This document shows, piece by piece, positions 1 to 9,406 of a stretch of DNA of 64,000 nucleotides. A model generated the notes under the pieces. It did no database searches. It had not been told where the DNA came from and saw nothing but the letters and a program-made list of their open reading frames with translations. The position numbers and the translations under genes are program-made. Each line of letters opens with the position of its first letter. Positions within the stretch are counted from its first letter, which is position 1. The stretch is from Pseudomonadota bacterium (GTDB lineage: Bacteria; Pseudomonadota; Gammaproteobacteria; Burkholderiales; Rhodocyclaceae). The stretch lies in the NCBI GenBank assembly GCA_018241725.1, contig JAFEDI010000128.1, positions 62,001 to 126,000 on the forward strand. The letters are read 5' to 3'.

Positions 1-1699
1 ACTGCGGCTCCGGTAGGGCATCGGGCAAGTTGCCGAAATAATCGACGAGCGGAAACAGCACGGGAGAATGCTTGTTGGGCAACTCATACTGGCTATCCAC
101 CACCACGCGCACATTGCGCTTTTTGCCATTCATGAGGCGCAGTGGCAAGGCCATCGTGAACGCGTGATGACCGCTGCGGTAACCACTGCGTAGGCGGGCC
201 GCGAAGCGATTCGCGCGTGTCGTGCCGACGCACTCGTCATCGACGTAGACGGTCACCGTCACCGGATCGTCAGGTTTGCGCGTGTCGCAAGCCCATCCAT
301 GCACCAAGCCGTGCGTGGCGCCATCGACCGCCCCCACATAGCGCTGCTCCAGCGGAACCTCCTTCAGCATCGCTGGCGTCAGCGTGATGGGGAACGGAAG
401 CTTCGGGCGCCGATTCAGCGTTTGACCATTGAAGCGGATCGAGATGTAATGCGACAGTCCATCGTATAAATGGGCCGGGAAGGGATACAGGAACCCATGG
501 GCCCCTTCCAGTCCGAAATGCTTGTTGACGTCATTGCGTACGGTGGTGGTATCGACCCGCGCGAGCAATGACGCGCCATCGTACAACTCCAGCGTGATCA
601 TGCTGCCGGGCTGCTCGAGGTCGTATGCCCAGCCTTCCACACCATTCGCATCGATTCGATCCACCTTGCCCTTGAAGGTGCTGCGATAGGCCACGGACAG
701 ACTGCCGTCGGCCGAGCGCAGACGGAACGGAGAGTCCGCCAGGATCACGCGGATCCGACGCTCGACGCCATCGGACAAATCGAGCGGCAGTTCAATCACG
801 AAATTGAAGCCCCCTTGCGCCGGTTGCACGACCGGGACGCCACCAATGAGTTGGTCATCCGCATAGACTGTCAGCGTCCCGTTGTAGCCAGACACCTCGC
901 GGACATCGAGGCGCCCGCTGACCAGACCGTGCCCGACCTGAAAGGCCCCATGCTTGAGCACGCGCAGATCGGTCACGCCACCGGGCACCGCCACCCGCTC
1001 ACCGAGCTCAATGACCTCGACTTCCAGTGCATGCTCAGCGCCATCGAAGCAGAGGTCCGGCAACGGAACCAGGAAACCATGCCTGCCCGGCCACTCCCCA
1101 AGTTGCGCCACATCGGCGCGGGGCAAATTGGCCGGCACCGTGCTCACCAGGCAGCCATCGACGTACAGGTTGACGTTGAGAGCTCGCCCGCCGTCGGCCT
1201 CCGCGATCCAGCCAGTCACACCCGCGGCCCAGACACCATCGACCACGATTGCACTATGCTTGTCTTCAGCGACCTCTTCATTCAGAGCCACCGTGGCCAC
1301 CGCTACCGCCTCGCCGCGCTCTGCGACAGCCGGAACCTCGCTTCGCACCACCACACCCATACTGGGTAGTACGACCTCCGTTCCAGCTACTCTCGCCATC
1401 GCCCGTGACAGCAGATTCCGGGCATCGCCCGATGCCGTCCACATGAAACCGTGGTAGCCGTCGCCAATATGGTTGGCCACCAAATCGCCACGCATGCGAT
1501 CACAACACACGTGGCCGATCACCACGCCGTCGGCAACAAACTCGAGTTCCACACGCCGTGTCGGCTCCGCCATGTCGCAGCACCAGCCGGCAAGAAAGTT
1601 ATCACCAACGGTTTCCAGGAAGCCTTGGTACATGGGGGGCTTGGCCTCAACGACAGTCACAGTGCCCTGCTTGTTGCGAGGCTTCCGGGGAGTTGCCAT
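1..1699 (-). CDS. Multi-repeat protein, probable glycosyltransferase-associated (partial, C-terminus beyond left edge)
   Basis: An uninterrupted minus-strand frame runs from an ATG at 1699 off the left edge (566 codons visible). An AAGGA ribosome site lies just upstream. The protein is built of about five ~100-residue repeats starting near residues 24, 149, 251, 343 and 454. The repeat consensus is G-x-(V/L)-x-GW-(A/I)-x-D, then a hydrophobic strand with VDG, then HGF-x(4-6)-LP and DG-x-x-(H/R). The third repeat is degenerate and lacks the Trp. The same module occurs twice at the N-terminus of the GT2 gene at 3870-6266, so a glycosyltransferase domain may follow beyond the edge (inference). 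No signal peptide is visible. The biochemical role of the repeat is unknown; a beta-sandwich or carbohydrate-binding fold is a guess. Confidence 0.75.
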   Translation of the reverse strand, partial: MATPRKPRNKQGTVTVVEAKPPMYQGFLETVGDNFLAGWCCDMAEPTRRVELEFVADGVVIGHVCCDRMRGDLVANHIGDGYHGFMWTASGDARNLLSRAMARVAGTEVVLPSMGVVVRSEVPAVAERGEAVAVATVALNEEVAEDKHSAIVVDGVWAAGVTGWIAEADGGRALNVNLYVDGCLVSTVPANLPRADVAQLGEWPGRHGFLVPLPDLCFDGAEHALEVEVIELGERVAVPGGVTDLRVLKHGAFQVGHGLVSGRLDVREVSGYNGTLTVYADDQLIGGVPVVQPAQGGFNFVIELPLDLSDGVERRIRVILADSPFRLRSADGSLSVAYRSTFKGKVDRIDANGVEGWAYDLEQPGSMITLELYDGASLLARVDTTTVRNDVNKHFGLEGAHGFLYPFPAHLYDGLSHYISIRFNGQTLNRRPKLPFPITLTPAMLKEVPLEQRYVGAVDGATHGLVHGWACDTRKPDDPVTVTVYVDDECVGTTRANRFAARLRSGYRSGHHAFTMALPLRLMNGKKRNVRVVVDSQYELPNKHSPVLFPLVDYFGNLPDALPEPQ

Positions 1700-1734
1700 T
1701 CTGCTGTTCCTTACACTCAATTAGACAAGACGAA

Positions 1735-1758
1735 GGGATCGGGAGTATGCCCGATCCC
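1735..1758 (-). terminator. Possible intrinsic terminator between APS kinase and repeat protein
   Basis: A perfect 9-bp inverted repeat (GGGATCGGG and CCCGATCCC) with a 6-nt loop lies between the stop at 1827 and the start at 1699. On the minus strand it is followed by TTCGTCTTGTC, which is only moderately T-rich, so termination may be partial. Confidence 0.45.
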
Positions 1759-1826
1759 GAAGGGCACTTCGAAAATCTGAAGAACCGGGAAAAGAGAGTC
1801 CGTACGAAAAGCTCCGCCGCCAACAC

Positions 1827-2576
1827 TCATTTCAGCCATTCGTGAATAATGTCGACACAGCCCTCCACTGCGAGCGTCCCTGCCCGTAGATGCACCTCTG
1901 GAGCGATGGGTGCCTCATAAGCGCTATCGATTCCGGTGAAATTCTTCAAGGCTCCGCTGCGTGCCTTGGCGTATGGACCTTTGACGTCCCGGCACTCGCA
2001 CTCCTCCAGCGGCGTATCGACGAAGACCTCAATGAACTCCCCATCCTTGAACAGATTGCACACCATTTGACGTTCACTGGCAAAAGGCGAAATGAAGCTG
2101 GAGATAACAATCAGCTCCGCGTCCGCCATCAGCCTGGCGACCTTCCCCGCACGCCGGATATTCTCGAGCCGGTCAACCTCGGTAAAACCGAGATCGCGAT
2201 TCAGGCCGTGGCGAACATTGTCCCCGTCCAACACGTAGGTATGACGGCTTTCGGCATGAAGGCGCTGCTCCAGCGAACTGGCGATTGTGGACTTACCAGC
2301 ACCAGACAGGCCGGTCAGCCACACACAACGGGGCGTCTGGCTCTTTAACCGTGCACGAGCCCACTTGTTCAATTCGAGGGGCTGCGAATGGACGTTACTG
2401 GCGCGGCGCTGTGCGAAATCGATAATGCCCGCGCCCACCCAATCCCCCGAGACCTCGTCGGCAAGCTCAGCCAGCATCGCGTCACCGCCACAACAGGCGA
2501 CGTGGATGCACCGGTCCTCCATGTCGTGCATCCGCCACACGGACAACTGTATGGAGACCTTCGAAATGTCACTCAT
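1827..2576 (-). CDS. cysC: Adenylyl-sulfate (APS) kinase with N-terminal extension
   Basis: Phosphorylates APS to PAPS, the sulfate donor for sulfotransfer or assimilation. The 249-residue protein has a P-loop GLSGAGKST near residue 90, the [10 protein letters not shown] motif, [10 protein letters not shown] and the late [11 protein letters not shown] motif of CysC. About 70 residues precede the usual start of the kinase fold and I do not recognise them. I chose the ATG at 2576 over a TTG one codon earlier. No ATP sulfurylase (CysD/CysN) is in the window. The gene sits between glycosyltransferase-type genes, which suggests PAPS for a sulfated surface glycan rather than general cysteine synthesis (inference). 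Confidence 0.88.
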   Translation of the reverse strand: MSDISKVSIQLSVWRMHDMEDRCIHVACCGGDAMLAELADEVSGDWVGAGIIDFAQRRASNVHSQPLELNKWARARLKSQTPRCVWLTGLSGAGKSTIASSLEQRLHAESRHTYVLDGDNVRHGLNRDLGFTEVDRLENIRRAGKVARLMADAELIVISSFISPFASERQMVCNLFKDGEFIEVFVDTPLEECECRDVKGPYAKARSGALKNFTGIDSAYEAPIAPEVHLRAGTLAVEGCVDIIHEWLK

Positions 2577-2634
2577 CAAGCACGCTCAGGTTGAAGAAAT
2601 CCGTCTGAGGACGGCCCGTCCGGGCCATGACGCT

Positions 2635-3843
2635 TCAGTCTGCAATACCGAGATATTTCTTTTGCTTCGCCACACAATGCACCACCGAAAACCGGCCCAG
2701 TTTCCGTGGTTTGCGAAGGTCACGGGGTACCGCAAGCCGCTTCACGATCCCCCGCGCGAAACCATCCCGATCGAAGAAATCCACCAGTTGGGTACCGAAG
2801 GTCTGGGCAAACTCGCGTACCGGCGGTGTATCCGATGCCACCACCGGCACGCCCGCCAGCGCGGCCTCCATGAAGGACCAGGACAGCACGAAGGGCGTCG
2901 TCCAGTACGCATGCACCTTGCTGATGCTGAGCAGGTCCAGATACACGCTTTCGGACACATTGCCGACAAAGTGCACGCGAGCCAGATCGAGGTCCGCGCC
3001 GACTTCCTTCAGCAGCACGTTCTTCCAGCTTCCGCCGTCTTCCGGCCCCCGCCCGTAGCTGACCCGATCGCCACCGACAATCACCACATGGGCCTCGGGA
3101 CGCTGCCGCAACACTTCGGGCAACACCCGCATCAGCATATGGAAGCCCCGCACCGGTTCGAGGTTGCGCGCCACGTAGGTCAGCACCTCGTCTCCCGGCC
3201 GCAGCACACACTCATCCAGGCCATCGCCCTTGGCGATGCGAAGAATCGCGTCCTTCCGATAGGCCAGGCGGTCCAGGTCGATGCCGTCGTGGATCACGGC
3301 AATCCTCTCGCGGAAGGGCGCCGGATAGGTGCTGCGTTGCCATTCGGTCGGAGCAAAGGCCAGATCGGCGGCTTCCAGGCTCAGCAGATTGGCCATGTTC
3401 CGCATGCGCAGCGCGCAGCGTTGATCAAAACGCAGGGGTGGCTCCTCGGGATCGAAGCCGACATCGCGCCCTTCCGCGGCGTAATGGAATTCGCAATAGA
3501 CCGCCAGTCTGGCCTTCGGGAAGACGTCCTTGATGAACAGCGACTCGCCCCACCCAGGGTGGGCAATGACCAGCTCCGGCTCGAAGCCTTCGTTGCGCAG
3601 CTGGATTGCCGCCGCCGCGCAGGCTTCGGCCCGCATGATCTTGGCTTCCGGATCCTTGAGCAGGGGATGCTGCCGCTCGCTATGGGCCCGCAACGCCTGA
3701 TAGGGGCGCAGGATCACGCCTTCGGGAACCGGATTGGTGTACATCGAGAGCGCAACCACCTTGTGCGCCCCATTCTTGGCCAGATTGGCGGCCAGATGGA
3801 CGAACTGACCTGGAAAACTCTGATGGATGAACAGGATATTCAT
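2635..3843 (-). CDS. Glycosyltransferase, GT4-like (GT-B fold)
   Basis: A 402-residue protein with the look of a retaining GT-B glycosyltransferase. The N-terminus MNILFIHQSFPGQF is a typical first Rossmann strand. A central VIHDGIDLDR and LTYVARNLEPVRGF segment marks the start of the donor domain. The donor-site region near residues 324-345 (FMEAALAGVPVVASDTPPV) resembles the E-x7-E region of family 4. It probably transfers a sugar from a nucleotide donor during surface polysaccharide or protein-glycan synthesis. It lies 26 bp downstream of the GT2 gene and probably shares its transcript. Donor and acceptor cannot be read from the sequence. Confidence 0.85.
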   Translation of the reverse strand: MNILFIHQSFPGQFVHLAANLAKNGAHKVVALSMYTNPVPEGVILRPYQALRAHSERQHPLLKDPEAKIMRAEACAAAAIQLRNEGFEPELVIAHPGWGESLFIKDVFPKARLAVYCEFHYAAEGRDVGFDPEEPPLRFDQRCALRMRNMANLLSLEAADLAFAPTEWQRSTYPAPFRERIAVIHDGIDLDRLAYRKDAILRIAKGDGLDECVLRPGDEVLTYVARNLEPVRGFHMLMRVLPEVLRQRPEAHVVIVGGDRVSYGRGPEDGGSWKNVLLKEVGADLDLARVHFVGNVSESVYLDLLSISKVHAYWTTPFVLSWSFMEAALAGVPVVASDTPPVREFAQTFGTQLVDFFDRDGFARGIVKRLAVPRDLRKPRKLGRFSVVHCVAKQKKYLGIAD

Positions 3844-3869
3844 GACTTCTTTCGGAGGTTCCGGGAGTT

Positions 3870-6266
3870 TCAGCTCTGCCGGAGGTCGAGACAGCCGTTG
3901 CGCGGCTGGCGGGTGCGTGGCGGGATCGCCAGGCCAGCAAACACCTGACTGAAGACATCGAGATTGAGGCTCGGATGGTAGGCCGGATCGCAGAACAGCA
4001 CGTCGCCCCAGCGACGTCGCAGCATGTCCACCTCCCGCCCTGCACGTGCCTTCTTCTGGGGAGTGTCTTCATGGCCTCGGGATGCGGACTCCGCGTGGAG
4101 CAGGCGCGCGTAGGGCGACCACACGATGGCCATGCCTAGGCGCCGGATCTTCAGGCATAGATCCACGTCGTTGAACGCGACCGGGAAGGCCCGCTCATCC
4201 ATGCCGCCGACCCGCAGGTAGTCCACCTTGCGCACCAGCAGGCAGGCGGCGGTCACGGCGCTGACCCGTTGCAGCAACTGATTGCGGCCCTGATCCCCCC
4301 AGTCACCGTCGCTCAACCGGTTGCCGTAATGGCCTGCCACATTGCCAACCCCCAATACCACCCCGCCGTGCTGCACCATGCCATTGGGCCACAACAACTT
4401 GGCGCCCACCGCCCCGACGCCCGGACGCATCAATTGCCCGACCAGTTCCTCGAGCCAGCCCTCATGCAGCACTTCGATGTCGTTGTTGAGCAAGCACAGG
4501 ATGTTGCCGTTCGCCTCCGCCACAGCCCGGTTGTTGAGTAAGGAGAAATTGAACGGGCCTGGCATCGACAGGACACGTACGCCCCGGGCCTGGATCTCCT
4601 CGAAGTAGCTCAGGGTTTCCGCTTCGACCGAACCGTTGTCCACCACAATCAGTTCCACCTCCAGCTTGCTGGCGTGGGCAAACAGACTATCGATGCAACG
4701 GGACAACAAGGCCAATCCGTCCCGGGTCGGGATGATCACACTGACTTTCAGCGGACCGTCGGCCGCCAGCGGCAAACGCTGAAGACGGCGTGGCACGAAG
4801 CCGGCTGTGGCGCGCATCTGCGGCTGTGTTACAAGCGTCGCCGCCGGCTCGACCTGTCCAAGCGCTTCGGCAGCGGCCGCAGCCCGCGCATCCTGCTCCA
4901 CCTCGCTCAGCGCAGACTCGAATACATAAAGGGCGCGCGGCACATGCACAACGGCATGATCGGCGACGTCCCATACGGCAGCCAGGGCCTGCCAGCGGAA
5001 AACTGCCGAATCGGAGGCCGCACGGCCAGCACGAATGGCGCGTTCGGCCACCGAACGACGCATCAGCATCAATTCCAGCGGGTAATCGCTGGCCAGGGCA
5101 TATTCCGGGTTCCAGGCCGGCTTGAACCAGGGCTGCCCCACCGCCTCGCTGTCCGTATACACGATCGCCGCGTTTGCAGAGGTGAAGCCCTCCAGCGCCA
5201 TGCCGAGGGCGTGATCCCGCAGGCGGTCACCGGCACGCACACAGGCAATGAAGTCACAACCGGCTTCGAACAGGCGGGCCAGCGCTTGGGCGACCGCATC
5301 GGCCCGGCCGTCCTCCACCCCCTCAACGACAACCCGAAGATTCCCCTTCTGGCGCCCTAGACAAGCCCGCGTCTCGTCTACGGGCGCGGACGGATCACGG
5401 GACACGACCAACACACCGACGCAGGGCGCAGACTCGAAAACCGGCGGTTCGGCAAGCTCCTCGAACAGCGCCGACCATTGGCGGTAATACGCCATTCCCA
5501 TGCATCGCGGCCAGTGGCGCTCATAACCGTCGAACAACGCCCCCAAGAGCCCATCCCTCTCCCCTTCCATCTTCAGCAATTGCCGCCCACCCTGGACATG
5601 GCAACAGACGCTCACCGGGCTTCCGTTCAGCGCGATCCCGTTTTCATCGACGACACGCACCTGATGCACACGCCCATCGGCCAGATCGGGAGGAAGATCC
5701 AGCTCGAAACCGCGAGCCCCCACCTGTCTGGGCCGCAAGACCGGCAACTCCCGCTCCGCCTGCGCCTGCGCCAGGCAACGGTGTTCAAGAAATGCCCGGA
5801 CCCCGACCACCCGCCGCCGATCGGCGGGATCGATGGCCCATCCGTGCAGGCGTAGCCCCCCATCGCCGAACACCTGGTTCAAGGCCACGGCCGGCGGCAC
5901 CTTCAAGGTGTCCATGTGCAACGCGCCGGACAACACATGGTCGGTGTTGGCCACCCGGATGGACAGGCAGCCACGCAGGGCGAGCGTTCCCACATCGGTC
6001 ACGAAACCGTGGCAAAGATCCAGGCGGGCGGAGATCTCTCCCAGTTTGAGGAACGCATCGGACAGATCACTGCGCGCCACGTCGGCGATAACGACCCCAA
6101 CCGCCTCCTCGTCCATACAGACCTCAAGCACGACCCGCGCATCGGGACGCACGAGGTCTACGGCCCAACCGTGGACGATGCCTTCATGAATACCTTCGAT
6201 TGCCCCCAGCCAGCGAGGGGCGGGAACACTCGACAGCTGAGCGCCAGATGGAACCAGAGATGTCAT
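3870..6266 (-). CDS. GT2 glycosyltransferase with two N-terminal repeat modules
   Basis: A 798-residue protein. Residues ~20-220 hold two copies of the GWA-type repeat seen in the gene at 1-1699 (VHGWAVDLVRPD and LHGWAIDPADRR). Residues ~290-430 look like a degenerate first GT-A domain (IVYTDSEA, then WFKPAWNPEYALASDY). A complete GT2 domain begins near residue 510 with VSVIIPTRDGLALLSRCIDS, then VVDNGS, NNDIEV as the DxD equivalent and FNDVDLCLKIRR. The longer frame opening at 6350 would overlap the upstream gene. The ATG at 6266 falls 16 bp after that gene's stop and is preferred, although its ribosome site is weak. The likely role is chain or side-chain assembly of a surface glycan. Confidence 0.85.
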   Translation of the reverse strand: MTSLVPSGAQLSSVPAPRWLGAIEGIHEGIVHGWAVDLVRPDARVVLEVCMDEEAVGVVIADVARSDLSDAFLKLGEISARLDLCHGFVTDVGTLALRGCLSIRVANTDHVLSGALHMDTLKVPPAVALNQVFGDGGLRLHGWAIDPADRRRVVGVRAFLEHRCLAQAQAERELPVLRPRQVGARGFELDLPPDLADGRVHQVRVVDENGIALNGSPVSVCCHVQGGRQLLKMEGERDGLLGALFDGYERHWPRCMGMAYYRQWSALFEELAEPPVFESAPCVGVLVVSRDPSAPVDETRACLGRQKGNLRVVVEGVEDGRADAVAQALARLFEAGCDFIACVRAGDRLRDHALGMALEGFTSANAAIVYTDSEAVGQPWFKPAWNPEYALASDYPLELMLMRRSVAERAIRAGRAASDSAVFRWQALAAVWDVADHAVVHVPRALYVFESALSEVEQDARAAAAAEALGQVEPAATLVTQPQMRATAGFVPRRLQRLPLAADGPLKVSVIIPTRDGLALLSRCIDSLFAHASKLEVELIVVDNGSVEAETLSYFEEIQARGVRVLSMPGPFNFSLLNNRAVAEANGNILCLLNNDIEVLHEGWLEELVGQLMRPGVGAVGAKLLWPNGMVQHGGVVLGVGNVAGHYGNRLSDGDWGDQGRNQLLQRVSAVTAACLLVRKVDYLRVGGMDERAFPVAFNDVDLCLKIRRLGMAIVWSPYARLLHAESASRGHEDTPQKKARAGREVDMLRRRWGDVLFCDPAYHPSLNLDVFSQVFAGLAIPPRTRQPRNGCLDLRQS

Positions 6267-6282
6267 CGGAAAGTGTTTGAAC

Positions 6283-8331
6283 TCAGGCAGGAGAAAGGGA
6301 GGCCCCCGAATGGCGCGCAGCCAGCCATGCCGCCGGATCGAATCGTTCATCCAGCCGGACGATCTCCTCCCAGCCGCGTACAGGACTGGAAGGGCTGGCC
6401 AGCACCGTCGTGCAGCGCAGCAAGGTGCTCAACAGGCTGTCAGGGATCACGCACTGCGGGGCATCGGGCTCGGGCGGAAGCACATTCACCACGCGGCTCC
6501 GCCACAGAGCTTCCGTCCCGAGGCCGAGGCACAGCAGCGCGAACGGCGTCCCACCTTCGGCGGGTCGGCTGGCGATCAGGCGGGCCAATTGCAGAGTCTT
6601 GCTATAACCCACGGCATCGTCGGGTTCCAGGCGTACCGCAATCCAGCACGCGGCAGAAGGTGGAGCGCTTTCTGAAACATCTGACTTTTCTGGCTCTCCC
6701 AGCGCATCCGGCAGGCTGGCATCTTCATCTCGATCCGCGTACCAGTCGGCCCCCGCCTGGCGCAAACGCTCAAGAATCACCTTCCGCATGGCGTCCAGGG
6801 GGTCATCGCGCAGGAACCGGGCGTATTCCATCTCGTGATCCGGATAGCGGGCCGCCAGCACTGCCTTGTTCTGGACGACACGCAGAACCTTTTCGTCACC
6901 AAAGGACGCGGTACCCGAATGGGCAACAAACACGCCTGACGCCAGCAAATGCCGATAGCCGGCACGCCGTGCGCGCAGGCACCAATCCACTTCCTCGTTG
7001 TAACCCCGCAGCAGATCCACGTCATCCAACCCACCGATCTCGTCGACGACCTGACGCCGCATCAGCATCGCAAACCCGCAGCAGGTCGGCAATTCGTGCT
7101 CAGTCGTCAGCCCCGCCTCACGGACCGCCGCAACGATGCCATCGACTCGCGCCAATTGCGCCGCATCCAGGGCGGGCGCCGCCGCACCAATATCAGGCAG
7201 GCTGCTGATCTCGCCATTGTTGGACCAGGGCGTCACTGAGGCGATGTCGTCGGCGCTGTTCAGGACGGCACTAAGACGGTCCAGCCAGTCGCCGTGGACC
7301 AGCGCATCCGCGTTGAGCAGCAACACATCCCCCGGCACTGCCGCGATGCCCCGGTTACAGGCACCGATGAAACCGAGGTTGAAGGGATTGCGGAGCAAGC
7401 GTATCCGTCCGCTCACGGCCTTGCGGTCCAGCCATTTCCGCAGGGCTGGATCAGGACTGGCATCGTCCACGACGATGACTTCCGCCGAGCAGCGGTTGTG
7501 CGGCAGGCTGGCCAGCACGCTGTCAATGCAGCGGCTCACCAGCTCGAGCTGGCCATACACCGGGATCACGATGCCAAGCGCCGCGTGCCCCTGTGCTTTT
7601 ATTGCGCCTGTGGCCGGCTTGCTGGCACCGGCTTCGACGGTCACCGGCGCCGGGACGAAGGACAGCGGCGAGCCTTGCAGGATCTGCCCCGCGGTGACCG
7701 AATCGCCTGCGGCATCCGGCGCCAAGGCCAGCGACCACACTCCCGCGGCAGCCCTCCACGGAATACGGAAGCGCTGCCCGTTCGCCGGCACGTCGAAAAC
7801 CTGCTGGCGCGTTCCATCAGACACAAGCAAACGCCGGGTCGGCCCTGCCCCTGCCTCGGCAAACACCATGCCTTCGATGTCCTCGCCCTGTTTCCAGCAG
7901 GCACCGAACGTCGCCAGTCCAGCAGCACGCAACAGCGTCAGCAAACCCGCATGCGTCCCGCTCCGGCAACGTTCGGGCAGGAACACCGGGCCGAGGCGCG
8001 CCGCCGCATCCCGCTTCCCGGCGGCGACCCATGCCTGCAGCAAGCCATCCTGCAGCAGGGGATTGGCCGGTGCGGCCCGCCAGGCCGCGTACCAGGCCAC
8101 GGCCGCCCGCGACGGGCTGCAAGCCTCCAGCACCTTGGCCCGCAGGAGCGCCGCGATGTCGCTGCGCGGCGTCCTTCGGCAGACGGTTTCCGCATACAAG
8201 GCAGCCTCGGCCCACCGGCCCGCCTTGTATGCGGAAACCGCCCGCCCGAGCAGGAAATCATCCCGCCTGGTGGGCAGACAAACGAAAGAAAAAGGGGCCG
8301 AAGCCCCTTTCGAACCGACAGAGTCGGTCAT
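6283..8331 (-). CDS. GT2 glycosyltransferase with N-terminal TPR-like region
   Basis: A 682-residue protein. The first ~110 residues are Ala-rich helical repeats resembling TPRs. The GT2 domain starts near residue 247 (LGIVIPVYGQLELVSRCIDS), with VVDDASPDP, LLNADALVHGDW and GYNEEVDWCLRARR. The C-terminal ~130 residues are unassigned. The ATG at 8331 overlaps the preceding stop as TAATG, which suggests translational coupling. The first 17 codons contain a strong intrinsic terminator (8291-8310), so transcription into this gene may be mostly readthrough. No convincing alternative ATG follows the hairpin in the first 40 codons. Confidence 0.82.
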   Translation of the reverse strand: MTDSVGSKGASAPFSFVCLPTRRDDFLLGRAVSAYKAGRWAEAALYAETVCRRTPRSDIAALLRAKVLEACSPSRAAVAWYAAWRAAPANPLLQDGLLQAWVAAGKRDAAARLGPVFLPERCRSGTHAGLLTLLRAAGLATFGACWKQGEDIEGMVFAEAGAGPTRRLLVSDGTRQQVFDVPANGQRFRIPWRAAAGVWSLALAPDAAGDSVTAGQILQGSPLSFVPAPVTVEAGASKPATGAIKAQGHAALGIVIPVYGQLELVSRCIDSVLASLPHNRCSAEVIVVDDASPDPALRKWLDRKAVSGRIRLLRNPFNLGFIGACNRGIAAVPGDVLLLNADALVHGDWLDRLSAVLNSADDIASVTPWSNNGEISSLPDIGAAAPALDAAQLARVDGIVAAVREAGLTTEHELPTCCGFAMLMRRQVVDEIGGLDDVDLLRGYNEEVDWCLRARRAGYRHLLASGVFVAHSGTASFGDEKVLRVVQNKAVLAARYPDHEMEYARFLRDDPLDAMRKVILERLRQAGADWYADRDEDASLPDALGEPEKSDVSESAPPSAACWIAVRLEPDDAVGYSKTLQLARLIASRPAEGGTPFALLCLGLGTEALWRSRVVNVLPPEPDAPQCVIPDSLLSTLLRCTTVLASPSSPVRGWEEIVRLDERFDPAAWLAARHSGASLSPA
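8283..8310 (-). terminator. Intrinsic terminator with UUCG tetraloop, inside start of next gene
   Basis: On the minus strand an 8-bp stem AAAGGGGC/GCCCCTTT closes a TTCG loop and is followed by TTCTTTCG. It begins 20 nt after the DUF4214 stop codon and lies entirely within the first codons of the overlapping GT2 reading frame. Confidence 0.85.
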
Positions 8332-9374
8332 TAAATGATGCCGGTCACGATGGTCACGCTACCGATAACCTGGGCTTCGGTATGAAGGCTGCCGTCGATG
8401 TTATGGGCACCAATCTGAGCGAAGCTCAAGATCAGATCGGCACGGGTCGAACCATGCGCCAGTGCATCGGTCCAGTACGCAATCCCCCCCGCTTCGCCAT
8501 CGCGACCAAACGTATGCTGGTACAGCCCCTGGACAAAATCAGCATCGCTGAGCGCCGCTTGAGATGCAAATTCAGCGGAGTGCGTGAAGGCATCCGCAAT
8601 CTGCTTCAGCGACCCCCCGCCGCGGCCCACGTCGAACCAGTAGTCCAGACCGCCCGCATCCGCCGTACGCCCAAAAGCCGTTTCATACAGGGTCGCGACT
8701 GCAGCTTCCACAGAATCCTTCGCAAACACGAGGGCTTTACCCTGGTCGAGTTGGACATACTGGATCTTGGAGATGTCCGTCACCTTGTGCGAGGAGTTGT
8801 CCGTTACCACCGCGTGGCCGTTGTTAGCCGTCACGGTGTAGTTGGTTGCGCTACCACCCAACTTCACAACGGCGTAATTACCGCTACCGCCGACGATCGT
8901 GCTGTTGCCGAGACCAGCCTCGACAGTGTCGACGCCCCCACCGGTCACCACCGAACTGTCGCCCGTGCCGAGAATAACCTTGGTATTGCGCGCATCGGCG
9001 ACGACGATCCTATCGCCACCGGCAGTGCCGACTACGACACGATCAACGGTACCGGGCGGGGACGCCGGTACGGTGCTGCCGTCATTGATTGTTGTAACAA
9101 TCCCCCCGAGGCCCTGGAAAATCACCACCGGCGCATTCGGTGGCGGTGTGATGGTCGTCGGAGAGCTGTCTGACGAACCGATCAGGACCACTTCAGCACC
9201 AGACGGAACCGTGACGTTACCGTTGGAATCAGGCTGCACCGAATCGAAACGGACCACAGTGTCCGAAGTCCCGGTGGTCAGAGCAAGAATGTCATTGATC
9301 GTCGAATCGGAAAAGACAACCGGATTGGCGTTATGCAACGCATCCGTAACTGTTTGCTGGTCGGCATCATACAT
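8331..9374 (-). CDS. DUF4214 domain protein, probably secreted (RTX/surface type)
   Basis: A 347-residue acidic protein. The middle is a glycine/valine-rich beta-repeat stretch (VVGTAGGDRIVVADA, VILGTGDSSVVTGGG). The C-terminal ~130 residues hold the DUF4214 pattern (LYETAFGRTADAGGLDYW, LYQHTFGRDGEAGGIAYW). Such proteins lack a Sec signal and usually look like type I secretion substrates or surface proteins; that role is inferred here. I prefer the ATG at 9374, which has GGAG nine bases upstream, over an ATG at 9389 whose ribosome site is poor. A strong terminator just after the stop suggests high expression relative to the glycosyltransferase genes downstream, and it may itself be their glycosylation target. 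Confidence 0.8.
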   Translation of the reverse strand: MYDADQQTVTDALHNANPVVFSDSTINDILALTTGTSDTVVRFDSVQPDSNGNVTVPSGAEVVLIGSSDSSPTTITPPPNAPVVIFQGLGGIVTTINDGSTVPASPPGTVDRVVVGTAGGDRIVVADARNTKVILGTGDSSVVTGGGVDTVEAGLGNSTIVGGSGNYAVVKLGGSATNYTVTANNGHAVVTDNSSHKVTDISKIQYVQLDQGKALVFAKDSVEAAVATLYETAFGRTADAGGLDYWFDVGRGGGSLKQIADAFTHSAEFASQAALSDADFVQGLYQHTFGRDGEAGGIAYWTDALAHGSTRADLILSFAQIGAHNIDGSLHTEAQVIGSVTIVTGII

Positions 9375-9406
9375 GGGGAAAAACTCCATTCTGCTAAATA
9401 CTGCAA

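Noticed and set aside
2287-3948. Plus-strand 553-codon open frame opposite the GT4 gene
   Set aside because: The minus strand holds a clear glycosyltransferase; the plus frame is His/Arg-rich GC-driven antisense sequence with no family resemblance.
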